NCBI GenBank assembly: GCA_013152815.1
Contig: JAADFO010000020.1
Location: 1 to 42,058, forward strand
Direction of reading: 5' to 3'
From: Nanobdellati archaeon
GTDB taxonomy: Archaea; Nanobdellota; Nanobdellia; Woesearchaeales; JAADFO01
Length of the DNA stretch: 42,058 nucleotides
Below are positions 7,654 to 15,302 of this stretch, piece by piece. Position 1 is the first letter of the stretch, and the number at the start of each line of letters is the position of its first letter. A program made the translations under genes and the position numbers. The notes under the pieces were generated by a model. The model ran no database searches and was not told where the DNA came from. It saw nothing but the letters and a program-made list of their open reading frames with translations.

Positions 7654-8496
7654 TTGAAGAGTAAATTAGAGCGCCAATCTCTGGAAAAGAAAGACAGGCG
7701 ACAGCATCGGGTCCGATCCCCCGCAACCGAGGTGTTCACCATAAAAAAAGTCACGCTGCTCATCCCCTGCTACAATGAAGAGCAAGGCATCGCGAACGTC
7801 ATCAACAAGGTGCCGCAGGAACGCCTCCTCGAGCTTGGTTATGAGACGGATATCCTGGTCATCGACAACAATTCTACAGACAGGACCGCTGAGATCGCAA
7901 GGTCCCTGGGCGTCCGGGTCATCAGCGAGAAGCAGCAGGGCAAGGGAGCTGCCATGATCACCGCCTTCCGGAACCTCCCTCATGATGCTGACTACATCGC
8001 CATGATCGACGGGGACGACACCTACGACCCCAAAGAGCTTCCGCGGCTCCTGGAACCCATCGACAGCAATTTCGCCGATGTCATCATCGGGACCAGGCTC
8101 AACGGCAAGATGGACAGGAAATCCATGAAAGGGTTCAACCGGATAGGGAACTGGCTCTTTACCTTCCTTGCGAGGATCGGCTACAGGACCAACACCACCG
8201 ATGTCTGCTCAGGATTCTTCGCCTGGAAAAAGGATGTGCTCGACGAGCTCACCCCCCATCTGGCCTCGAGGAGCTTTTCCATCGAGATGGAGATGATCGT
8301 CAAGATGGCCAGGCTGAACTTCAATGTCTTCTCTGTGCCCATCTCCTATAATGACCGGGAGGGGAACACCAATCTTCGGCCCATCAAGGACGGGGTCATC
8401 ATCCTCGCAGAATGGTTCAAGAACCTCACCTGGAAACCCAACACGTATGCAGGAAAATCTTCTGTCCTGACAGACAAGGAGCTCCAGGAAGCATGA
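7654..8496 (+). CDS. Glycosyltransferase family 2 (dolichol-phosphate-mannose-synthase-like)
   Basis: Transfers a sugar from a nucleotide donor, probably to polyprenyl phosphate, at the cytoplasmic membrane face. The GT-A core starts with VTLLIPCYNEEQGIANVINK, followed by the nucleotide-binding VIDNNSTDRTAEIA, the DGDDTYDP metal-binding D-x-D segment (near residue 119) and the acceptor-site stretch SFSIEMEMIVKMA. There are no C-terminal membrane helices, so it is a short DPM1-like form. The start is uncertain: TTG at 7654 sits shortly after the predicted transcription start, whereas GTG at 7732 would remove 26 charged residues that do not belong to the domain. First plus-strand gene of a run with the GT-C protein and the deacetylase. 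Confidence 0.88.
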   Translation: MKSKLERQSLEKKDRRQHRVRSPATEVFTIKKVTLLIPCYNEEQGIANVINKVPQERLLELGYETDILVIDNNSTDRTAEIARSLGVRVISEKQQGKGAAMITAFRNLPHDADYIAMIDGDDTYDPKELPRLLEPIDSNFADVIIGTRLNGKMDRKSMKGFNRIGNWLFTFLARIGYRTNTTDVCSGFFAWKKDVLDELTPHLASRSFSIEMEMIVKMARLNFNVFSVPISYNDREGNTNLRPIKDGVIILAEWFKNLTWKPNTYAGKSSVLTDKELQEA

Positions 8497-8551
8497 ACCC
8501 CGGAAACAGGACCGATACTTCTTAAATCCTTTTTAAATGAGCAAGGAAACA

Positions 8552-8560
8552 CTTATAAAT
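8552..8560 (+). promoter_or_regulatory. TATA box of the GT-C-like membrane protein
   Basis: CTTATAAAT 33 nt before the ATG at 8585 predicts a leaderless transcript and supports that ATG over an upstream TTG at 8564. Confidence 0.6.
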
Positions 8561-8584
8561 TAGTTGTTATTTGTCAGTAGTTAC

Positions 8585-10408
8585 ATGAAACTCCGAAATG
8601 TGCTCCCTCTTGCAGGCCAGATCCTTCTGGCGGTCATCACATTGATGTCTGTCCTCGGAAGAGAGGCAGGACTGCCGAGAGGGCTCTTCTGGGCATCGGT
8701 CTGGATACTGGTCATCAGCACCTTCATTCTGATACACAGGCAGCCGAAACCTGTCAAGATAGGTGCGCTCATCGTGCTGGCACTGACCATCTCACTTATC
8801 CACACCGCCGCGCTTCCCCAGCCCTGGCAGCTGGGACGTGACGGCTATTTCGAGACGCAATATGCAGACCTGCTCGCCAAAGGAGGCATCTGGGATCCCA
8901 CATTGGGGACCGGATTCGCCGAGGACTACTACGGCCATAATCCAGGCGTGCATATGGTCATGGCAGGTCTCTCCCTGACCACAGGCATCGACATCTTCCT
9001 GCTCTCGAAATACGTCCTCTTCGCTCTCTTCCGGCTGCTCCTGGTCGGATTCGCCTATCTGGTCATCGACGCCCTGCTCGGCAGGGAAAGGGAGGAGGTC
9101 ACCTTCCTTGCCACGCTCATCTTCATCGGGTCTGCAGGACTGGCCTTTGTCGGCGTCTCACGACGGACCATGGGCGCATTCTTCGCTCTCCTCGCGCTCT
9201 ATGCGCTCATCAACTACACCAAAGAACCGACCAGGGCAAGATGGCACATCCTCTTCGGCGTCTTCGGTACCCTGCTCGTCATCTCTGACCACACCAGCTC
9301 CTACTTCTTCCTCAGCTTCCTCCTGGGCTACTGGCTCTATTCGCTCTTCGTGAACACCCTCCTCCGGCGCAGGATGGAAAGACGCCTGCCGACGCCGCTC
9401 TTCTTCCTCATCTTCTTCACCGGAATCCTGTTCGTCTGGGAGGTCTATGTGAGCAAGGTCCTCATCATGACCGACATCTCCTACATCGACAAGCTCATGG
9501 GCATCGTCGCATCAGGGTTCGGACTCGGCTCTTCTGCCGGCGTCTCTGCAGCACTGCCTCATTCCTACTATCTTTGGGAGATCATAATGGTCTATGCGGC
9601 CCAGGTCATCTTTGTCCTCCTGGGCGGCATCGGCTTTCTCACCATGCTCACGCTCAGTCTCATGAAGCGACGCAGAGGAAAGAAGCTCGATCCCACCGCA
9701 GTCCTCTTCATCTACTTCGCGGTCTTCGGATTCATCATGTACCTTATCTCCTCGCTCTTCATCGTCACCGGATTGACGGTCGCAGGCAACATCCTGCTCT
9801 GGTTCTACGGCATCCCCATAGCCATGCTCATGGCCATGTTCCTCCGGGGCAACATCAGGAAGCTCTTCTCAGGAAAGCTCTACCTGCCGCTGGTCTCGAT
9901 CATCCTGGTCCTGCTGTTCACCGGTTCCCTGTTCATGGGCATCTATACGCCGCGGGTGGTCAACCGCATAGGCGATGACGGCCTGGTCCTGGGCGACGAC
10001 CCACGGGCGAGGACAGGGGAACTGGTCTCGGCGGGCAGATGGCTGCGGGGTTTTGACGGCCGCAGAGCGAAGATCCTCGGAGACACCGAAGTCTTTGAGA
10101 TCTTCTCCGGCATGTATCGCTTCGACGTCAACAACTATCCTGCCTGGCTTGTCCCGCTCTATACAGGAGATGACCAGGACCTGCGGGACATGGTCTTCCG
10201 GACCCACACCTTCGGCACCTATGAGCATGTCTTCACCCGTTCCCGCCTGGACTACATCGTCATCAACGACGAATATCTCAGATATCCGAGCGAGCTCTTC
10301 AAGGGAAAGCTTGAGAACAATACCCTGGGACGCTATGACCGCTCACCCTTCTTCGACCGGCTCTACGACAACGGCCAGATGACCATCTATGCGATCGAAA
10401 GGAGCTAG
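8585..10408 (+). CDS. Multi-pass membrane protein, GT-C glycosyltransferase-like
   Basis: About 607 residues with roughly 12 membrane helices followed by a soluble C-terminal part of about 130 residues (from GDDGLVLGDDPRARTGELVS). The first extracytoplasmic loop has LGRDGYFETQYADLLAKGG and EDYYGHNPG, acidic residues placed as in GT-C enzymes (ArnT, PMT and related families) that use polyprenyl-phosphate sugars outside the membrane. The soluble tail (EVFEIFSGMYRFDVNNYPAW, RLDYIVINDEYL) resembles that of archaeal membrane proteins with GT-C folds. Its position between GT2 and a polysaccharide deacetylase fits a glycan transfer or polymerisation step. A Wzy-type polymerase is the main alternative. 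Confidence 0.7.
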   Translation: MKLRNVLPLAGQILLAVITLMSVLGREAGLPRGLFWASVWILVISTFILIHRQPKPVKIGALIVLALTISLIHTAALPQPWQLGRDGYFETQYADLLAKGGIWDPTLGTGFAEDYYGHNPGVHMVMAGLSLTTGIDIFLLSKYVLFALFRLLLVGFAYLVIDALLGREREEVTFLATLIFIGSAGLAFVGVSRRTMGAFFALLALYALINYTKEPTRARWHILFGVFGTLLVISDHTSSYFFLSFLLGYWLYSLFVNTLLRRRMERRLPTPLFFLIFFTGILFVWEVYVSKVLIMTDISYIDKLMGIVASGFGLGSSAGVSAALPHSYYLWEIIMVYAAQVIFVLLGGIGFLTMLTLSLMKRRRGKKLDPTAVLFIYFAVFGFIMYLISSLFIVTGLTVAGNILLWFYGIPIAMLMAMFLRGNIRKLFSGKLYLPLVSIILVLLFTGSLFMGIYTPRVVNRIGDDGLVLGDDPRARTGELVSAGRWLRGFDGRRAKILGDTEVFEIFSGMYRFDVNNYPAWLVPLYTGDDQDLRDMVFRTHTFGTYEHVFTRSRLDYIVINDEYLRYPSELFKGKLENNTLGRYDRSPFFDRLYDNGQMTIYAIERS

Positions 10409-10422
10409 GAGGCGGTGAAAGG

Positions 10423-11511
10423 ATGCCACCGATCATCTCCATGACTGCAGGAAAGGCGAAACACTTCGTTGTCAAGACCGCATCCAGGATCGGCCTTCTC
10501 CAGACCACCATCCTACTCAAACGATCGATGCGCGATCCGGTGACCATCCTCATGTACCACCGGATAGCAGAAGAAGGCAAAGACGACGGTTTCTGCGACG
10601 AGGTGGTCTCTGCGACAAAGGGACAGTTCGACCAGCAGATGAGGTTTCTCTCAGAACAGTGCAGGGTCATCTCACTGAAGGAAGCCCTCAAAGAGATGCG
10701 AAGAGGACAGCAGACCAGCCGGAGCATCGGTGAACGGCTCCATCACCCCCGGGTGGCGATCACTTTCGACGACGGCTATCATGACAATTACCGTGTCGCT
10801 TTCCCCATCCTTCGGAGACACAGGATCCCTGCAACCATCTTCCTGACGACCGGATTCATCGGGGCCAAGGAGATCCCCTGGTGGGACAGGCTCGCATACA
10901 TCATGAAGCACACAGACAGAGAGACCATCGACAGGGCAACGTCTGTCTCACTCATGGTGGAGGAGAACAGGGAAAAGAAAAAAGGCGGCCCGAAGGACCC
11001 GAAACACCTCATCCCGGTCATGCTCCGGAGACTCAAGCAGATGGGCCCTGAAGAGCGGGAAAAGATGCTCAGGACGCTGGAACGGGAATGCAAGACCACG
11101 TTTCCTAAGACCCGGCTGTTCATGGACTGGAACGAGATCAGGGAGATGCAGGAACATCATATCGATTTCGGAGCCCACACGGTGACCCATCCGATGCTTA
11201 CGCACATCCCATCGGAAGAAGCGAGGAAAGAGATCGTCCTGTCCCGACAGGAGATAGAGAAGGAGACCGGGACAAGGACTGCCCTGTTCGCCTATCCCAA
11301 CGGGACAGCAAGGGATATGGACCAGGCCATCGCGACGGTCCTGAAAAGAGAAGGTTTTCTCGGGGCAGTGTCCACGTGCTATGGCACAAATACCCGTAGG
11401 TCTGACCCCTGGAGACTCAGGAGGGTCGGCATCAGCAGGGACGACGATATGGACATCTTCCGAGCCAAGCTGGCAGGGCTGGGAGAAGGCATCATGAAGA
11501 ACGCAGCATGA
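10423..11511 (+). CDS. Polysaccharide deacetylase (NodB-type, carbohydrate esterase 4 fold)
   Basis: 362 residues. The NodB-homology motifs are present: VTILMYHRIAE at the start of the barrel, AITFDDGYHDNY (catalytic D and metal-binding D), FGAHTVTHPMLTHI with the HxxxH metal ligands, and ALFAYPNGTA for the R/P-rich groove. It removes N- or O-acetyl groups from a glycan. An insertion of about 80 charged residues (VEENREKKKGGPKDPKHL and following) lies between the second and third motifs, as in archaeal and Bacteroidetes forms. No signal peptide is evident, so it may act on cytoplasmic intermediates. Start ATG at 10423 is preceded by GGAGG. It follows the GT-C gene by 14 bp. Confidence 0.9.
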   Translation: MPPIISMTAGKAKHFVVKTASRIGLLQTTILLKRSMRDPVTILMYHRIAEEGKDDGFCDEVVSATKGQFDQQMRFLSEQCRVISLKEALKEMRRGQQTSRSIGERLHHPRVAITFDDGYHDNYRVAFPILRRHRIPATIFLTTGFIGAKEIPWWDRLAYIMKHTDRETIDRATSVSLMVEENREKKKGGPKDPKHLIPVMLRRLKQMGPEEREKMLRTLERECKTTFPKTRLFMDWNEIREMQEHHIDFGAHTVTHPMLTHIPSEEARKEIVLSRQEIEKETGTRTALFAYPNGTARDMDQAIATVLKREGFLGAVSTCYGTNTRRSDPWRLRRVGISRDDDMDIFRAKLAGLGEGIMKNAA

Positions 11512-11601
11512 ACGGCATGAATAGCATGAACGGGTTGCTGCGTCGCTTATCCGCTTTGCTTATCTTATTTGAGTGTGCTTTGCTTATCCGAGCATCTTTG
11601 C
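11506..11601. repeat. Degenerate tandem repeats between convergent genes
   Basis: GCATGAACG, GCATGAATA and GCATGAACG run in tandem (11506-11532), partly inside the stop codon region of the deacetylase. They are followed by three copies of TTTGCTTAT with 16-24 nt spacing up to the stop of the facing glycosyltransferase. Confidence 0.5.
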
Positions 11602-12825
11602 TTATTTGAGTATGGATGCGATGATACGTTCATATTCCCCGATGAAAACATCCAGGGTGTAATGCTCCTGAAAGATCTTCCTGATACGCCCTGGATCATA
11701 TCTTTTTCTGTCGAAAGAAGCGATGACCTTCCTCAGGGCGAGGGGATCATCTCGGGGAACGATGAGCCTTTCATCGATACGGCCGATCATCTCAGGGATG
11801 CCGCCGACATCGGTGCCGATGGAAGGCGTGCCCTGGGCCATGGCCTCGAGGATGGTCAGAGGAGCGTTCTCCGGACTGGAGGAAGGCAGGATGAACGCCT
11901 CTGCATGATGGAAATAAGATCCTATGCGGTTTCCCGGGATGAACCCCAGATGGTGTATCCGATGCGCAAGATCGTTGCCTTCGATGAACCTCTTCACCCA
12001 GGGATCGAGCGAACCTGTTCCTGCGAGGATGAGATGCCTGCCAGGAAGCCCTCTGAATGCCTCCAGCAGGACCTTGATGCCCTTGGTCTCTTCCATCATG
12101 CCTGCGAAGAAGAAATAAGGATCCTTCTGCACAGGGTCAAGAGCCAGGACATCAACAGGACCGGTGTTCGGTTCAGGAACGAAATTGGACAGCCGGCGTA
12201 TAGGTGTTTGAATGCCCTGACGTCTGAGGAACCCTTTGATATAGTCGGAGGGCGTGAGGATGAGCCGTATCTGCTCCAGACCATCCTGCAGAGCATCGCC
12301 GAAACGCCAGAGCTGAGGAGGACGCCCGTGGTGCATCAGGCACCTTGCACAGGTCAGGGGAGACGGTGTCTTCCGGCAGATATCATGGTCGCGGTAGAAG
12401 CCGTTCAGAGGACAGACCAGCCAATGGTCATGGGCCGTATAGATCTTGGGAGCGCTGCCGAGGGAAAAGATCCTGGGACCGAGGAGCGAGATGTTATGGT
12501 AATGGATGAGATCATAGTCCTGATCCATGACCTCTCTGACCTCACGGGGGAAGACGATGCTGCCGGAGACATAGGTCACGAGCGGACCGAGACGGCCAAG
12601 AGGGGTGGAGATCTCATGGAGCAGAACATTTCGGTGGTTGGGATAGTCCTTCCTGTCCGGCGTGCCGCTCCGTTTCAGGTAATAGGCGTCCTTGCTGTAG
12701 AGCACATGGACCTCATGACCTGCCCGCGCAAGACCGTTGGCCAGATAATAGGCATGGGTGCATGCGCCTCCCACATGGAACGGAGGATAGAATGAGGTCA
12801 CGATGAGTATCTTCAATGGTCTCAT
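11602..12825 (-). CDS. Glycosyltransferase family 4
   Basis: 407 residues, GT-B fold. The N-terminal domain begins KILIVTSFYPPFHVGGACTHAYYLANGLARAGHEV, the glycine-rich loop of GT4 enzymes. The C-terminal donor domain has YFFFAGMMEETKGIKVLLEAF, ILAGTG, HHLGFIPGNRIGSYFHHAEAFILPS and the E-x7-E motif ENAPLTILEAMAQGTPSIGTDVGG. A cluster of cysteines (DHWLVCPLNGFYRDHDICRK, LTCARCLMHHG) near residues 150-190 matches a GT4 subfamily with a C-x-n-C-x2-C insert that may bind metal. Start codon overlaps the end of the upstream GT4 by 4 bp, so the two are co-translated and probably act in sequence on the same glycan. Confidence 0.93.
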   Translation of the reverse strand: MRPLKILIVTSFYPPFHVGGACTHAYYLANGLARAGHEVHVLYSKDAYYLKRSGTPDRKDYPNHRNVLLHEISTPLGRLGPLVTYVSGSIVFPREVREVMDQDYDLIHYHNISLLGPRIFSLGSAPKIYTAHDHWLVCPLNGFYRDHDICRKTPSPLTCARCLMHHGRPPQLWRFGDALQDGLEQIRLILTPSDYIKGFLRRQGIQTPIRRLSNFVPEPNTGPVDVLALDPVQKDPYFFFAGMMEETKGIKVLLEAFRGLPGRHLILAGTGSLDPWVKRFIEGNDLAHRIHHLGFIPGNRIGSYFHHAEAFILPSSSPENAPLTILEAMAQGTPSIGTDVGGIPEMIGRIDERLIVPRDDPLALRKVIASFDRKRYDPGRIRKIFQEHYTLDVFIGEYERIIASILK

Positions 12826-14108
12826 GGACGTCGCCTCCTGTCAGCCTTGTTCCGGGAGCCGGCCTTTTTTTTACTGCGGGAAGGATGCGCCGCCAGTATC
12901 TTCTCATAGAAGGCATGGGTCTTCCTGGCCATGTCCTTCACATCGAAGCGTCGCGCGTTCCTGCGTCCTTCACGCGCAAGCCGTTCCCGGAGGGAGCTGT
13001 CCTCTCCAAGAAGACGGATGGCTGCCGCCAGCTGAAGATGATGACCTGGCTGCACAAGGATGCCGTCACTGCCGTCGTCGATGATCTCGTCGACGCTTCC
13101 GACATCAGAAGCGATGGGGACGCAGCCGGAAGCCTGCGCTTCCATCAGGGTGATGGGCAGGTTCTCGGTGAAAGAGGGGAGCACGAAGAGGTCTGCCGAC
13201 GCATAGAGCGCAGGCAGCAACGAATTGTCCACGTGGCCGAGGTAGCGGATGTCTGCGTGGTCTGCGCCATGTCGGTGACGCAGTTCCGAGAGGAATCTGC
13301 TGTCGCCGCGTCCTGCGAGGAGATAGGTGTAATGGGTCCCTGTCGCCTCGAGCTCTGCGATGGCCCGCATCAGTATGTCGATGCCCTTCAGGGCGATGAG
13401 CCGTCCTGCGAAAAGGACGGTCGTCTTCTTCCGGTCATGGAGCGCGGGGAAGAGACGTTCACAACGCCCCTGCGTCCAGCGTCTCTTCCGATAGGCCGCG
13501 AGGTCTATGCTGTTATGGATGACCTTGACAGGCCCTCTGAAACCATAGTCTTTCCGAAGGATGGTCTGGTAACGTGAAGAGACTGCTATGGCCGCATCGG
13601 TCTTTTTCATGTAGTGCCGTTCCATCAGCCGGATGTAGGGATAGGCCAGGAGGGAGAGCCGCTCGCTTGGAGCCATACGGAAGAAGGGTGTCCTGCTGAG
13701 AAGACTTCCGCTCACCTGACCACGGATGGTGGTGTGGACAGTCACGATGGAGGGGATGTCTGCTTTCTTGAATTTGAGAAAGATGTCAGGCATGTGGACC
13801 AGGTTGGCTGCGTGGACGAGATCGAACCCAAACGTTCTGTGGAGCCTGCGAAAACCTGACCAGAGGGCTGTCTGGAACTTCAGGTTATAGACGAAGGTAT
13901 CCTTCGCCAGAGAGATCGTGTGGATATGTACCTGCTTGTTGAACATCTGGTCCACAGAAGCCTTTCGCTGTTCGTCCTGGACGTCGGGGGTGATGACATG
14001 GATCTCCAGCCCGGGAAGCGCCATCAGGCCCCTTATCAGCGCAAGCGAATAGGAGCCTACACCGCCCCAGGCATGGTAGAATTCAGGCGCAAGAAAAGCT
14101 ATTCTCAT
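12822..14108 (-). CDS. Glycosyltransferase family 4
   Basis: 428 residues, GT-B fold: N-terminal MRIAFLAPEFYHAWGGVGSYSLALIRGL, then TTVLFAGRLIALKGIDILMRAI, YLLAGRGD, IRYLGHVDNSLLPALYASADLFVLPSF and ENLPITLMEAQASGCVPIASDVGSV with the E-x7-E donor-site motif. The last 20 residues are strikingly basic (SRSKKKAGSRNKADRRRRP), possibly for membrane association. First gene of a two-gene operon with the GT4 at 11602. Leader of about 25 nt with a GAGG-like site; the shared motif at 14155-14172 lies upstream. Confidence 0.93.
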   Translation of the reverse strand: MRIAFLAPEFYHAWGGVGSYSLALIRGLMALPGLEIHVITPDVQDEQRKASVDQMFNKQVHIHTISLAKDTFVYNLKFQTALWSGFRRLHRTFGFDLVHAANLVHMPDIFLKFKKADIPSIVTVHTTIRGQVSGSLLSRTPFFRMAPSERLSLLAYPYIRLMERHYMKKTDAAIAVSSRYQTILRKDYGFRGPVKVIHNSIDLAAYRKRRWTQGRCERLFPALHDRKKTTVLFAGRLIALKGIDILMRAIAELEATGTHYTYLLAGRGDSRFLSELRHRHGADHADIRYLGHVDNSLLPALYASADLFVLPSFTENLPITLMEAQASGCVPIASDVGSVDEIIDDGSDGILVQPGHHLQLAAAIRLLGEDSSLRERLAREGRRNARRFDVKDMARKTHAFYEKILAAHPSRSKKKAGSRNKADRRRRP

Positions 14109-14154
14109 GGTAGTTCCTCGGATTGCCGCATCATAGGATGCTCTAGGACATTGA

Positions 14155-14172
14155 TTTTTACTACTACATAAT
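14155..14172 (-). promoter_or_regulatory. Shared promoter motif, copy at the GT4 operon
   Basis: Plus-strand reading TTTTTACTACTACATAAT, 47 nt before the GT4 ATG. It differs from the copy at 17539-17556 at one position of 18. It may combine a weak TATA element (AGTAAAAA on the minus strand) with a regulator site. Confidence 0.5.
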
Positions 14173-14205
14173 GTTATTTAGGTGTTACCACTATAAACCG
14201 ATAAC

Positions 14206-14214
14206 TATTTAAAT
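14206..14214 (+). promoter_or_regulatory. TATA box of the epimerase gene
   Basis: TATTTAAAT, predicting transcription start near 14235. A GGAGG ribosome-binding site at 14244-14248 stands 8 nt before the ATG at 14257. Confidence 0.55.
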
Positions 14215-14256
14215 ACTTTGTGTTTTTTCCACAGAGAGGAACAGGAGGAACACCAA

Positions 14257-15213
14257 ATGAACATTCTCGTCACCGGCGGAGCAGGATTCATAGGAAGCCA
14301 TGTCGTCGACCTTCTCCTGAAGAAGAAGCACAAAGTCGTCGTCATCGACAACCTCTGCAACGGCAGCATCAGGAACGTCAATGACAGGGCCATCTTCTTC
14401 CGCTTCGACATAACCTCATCCTCCATCGAAGCGCTCTTCAGGAACAACCATTTCGATGCAGTCATCCATCTCGCCGCCCATATCGATGCCAGAGCATCCC
14501 TGCAAAAACCGCTTCTGGACGCCAGGACCAACATCCTGGGAAGCCTCAACATCATCGACCTCTGCATCAGGTACAAGGTGAAGAGGTTCATCTATGCCTC
14601 ATCTGCAGCGGTCTACGGCAATCCGGAATACCTGCCCATGGACGAAAGACATCCCATACGTCCGATCAACAATTACGGCATCTCCAAACAGGTAGTGGAA
14701 CACTATCTCGATGTCGCCCACAGGATCTCAGGCATGGAATATGTCATCCTGCGCTTCTCCAACGTCTACGGCCCGAGACAGGGAGGGATGGGAGAGGCAG
14801 GGGTCATCGCCAAGTTCCTCAGGCAGATCATCGACAAGAGACCCATCACCGTCAACGGCGACGGACGCCAGACCAGGGACTTCATCTATGTCAAGGATGT
14901 GGCAAAGGCCATCTCGCTCTGCCTCAGGAAGCGGCCGAAACGACGCATCATGAACATCTCCACAGACGTCGAGATACCCCTCAACCAGATCGTCGAGATC
15001 ATCAGACATGCGCTCAAGGAGCCCATCAGGAAGAAGCACGCTCCGGCGCATCCGGGTGATGTGCAGCGGAGCCGCATGGACAACCATGTGGCAAGGACCC
15101 AGCTCAACTGGCACCCGGAGACAGACATCGAGGAAGGGATACACGAGACCGTCGTCTTCTTCAGGAAGCAGAAAGCCGCCCCAAAGAGAAGGAAGGAGCT
15201 CAGAGAGAGATAG
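14257..15213 (+). CDS. NAD-dependent sugar-nucleotide epimerase/dehydratase (GalE-like)
   Basis: 318 residues, extended short-chain dehydrogenase. It has the NAD-binding MNILVTGGAGFIGSHVVDLL, AAHIDARASL, the catalytic S in ASSAAVYG (near residue 122), YGISK with the catalytic Y-x3-K (near 146-150) and the substrate-domain signature RFSNVYGPRQ. Family members convert UDP- or GDP-sugars (UDP-glucose 4-epimerase, UDP-glucuronate epimerase and relatives); exact substrate is not decidable. It probably supplies an activated sugar to the surrounding glycosyltransferases. The C-terminus is basic (KAAPKRRKELRER). Its own promoter and a good Shine-Dalgarno are present. Confidence 0.9.
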   Translation: MNILVTGGAGFIGSHVVDLLLKKKHKVVVIDNLCNGSIRNVNDRAIFFRFDITSSSIEALFRNNHFDAVIHLAAHIDARASLQKPLLDARTNILGSLNIIDLCIRYKVKRFIYASSAAVYGNPEYLPMDERHPIRPINNYGISKQVVEHYLDVAHRISGMEYVILRFSNVYGPRQGGMGEAGVIAKFLRQIIDKRPITVNGDGRQTRDFIYVKDVAKAISLCLRKRPKRRIMNISTDVEIPLNQIVEIIRHALKEPIRKKHAPAHPGDVQRSRMDNHVARTQLNWHPETDIEEGIHETVVFFRKQKAAPKRRKELRER

Positions 15214-15221
15214 GGGATCGG

Positions 15222-15300
15222 CAGAGTTCTTCATACGCACAGAGTTCTTCATACACACAGAGTTCATTTAGGGTCCATTCGGAGTTCGCTCAGAGTCCGC
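15222..15300. repeat. 18-bp tandem repeats between convergent genes
   Basis: CAGAGTTCTTCATACGCA (15222-15239) and CAGAGTTCTTCATACACA (15240-15257) are adjacent, differing at one base. They are followed by decaying copies (CAGAGTTCATTT, GGAGTTCGCT, CAGAGTCCGC) to about 15300. Confidence 0.65.
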
Positions 15301-15302
15301 AC

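Noticed and set aside
7647-7664. Six-codon upstream reading frame before GT2
   Set aside because: Too short to support as a gene; kept only as a note on the promoter region.
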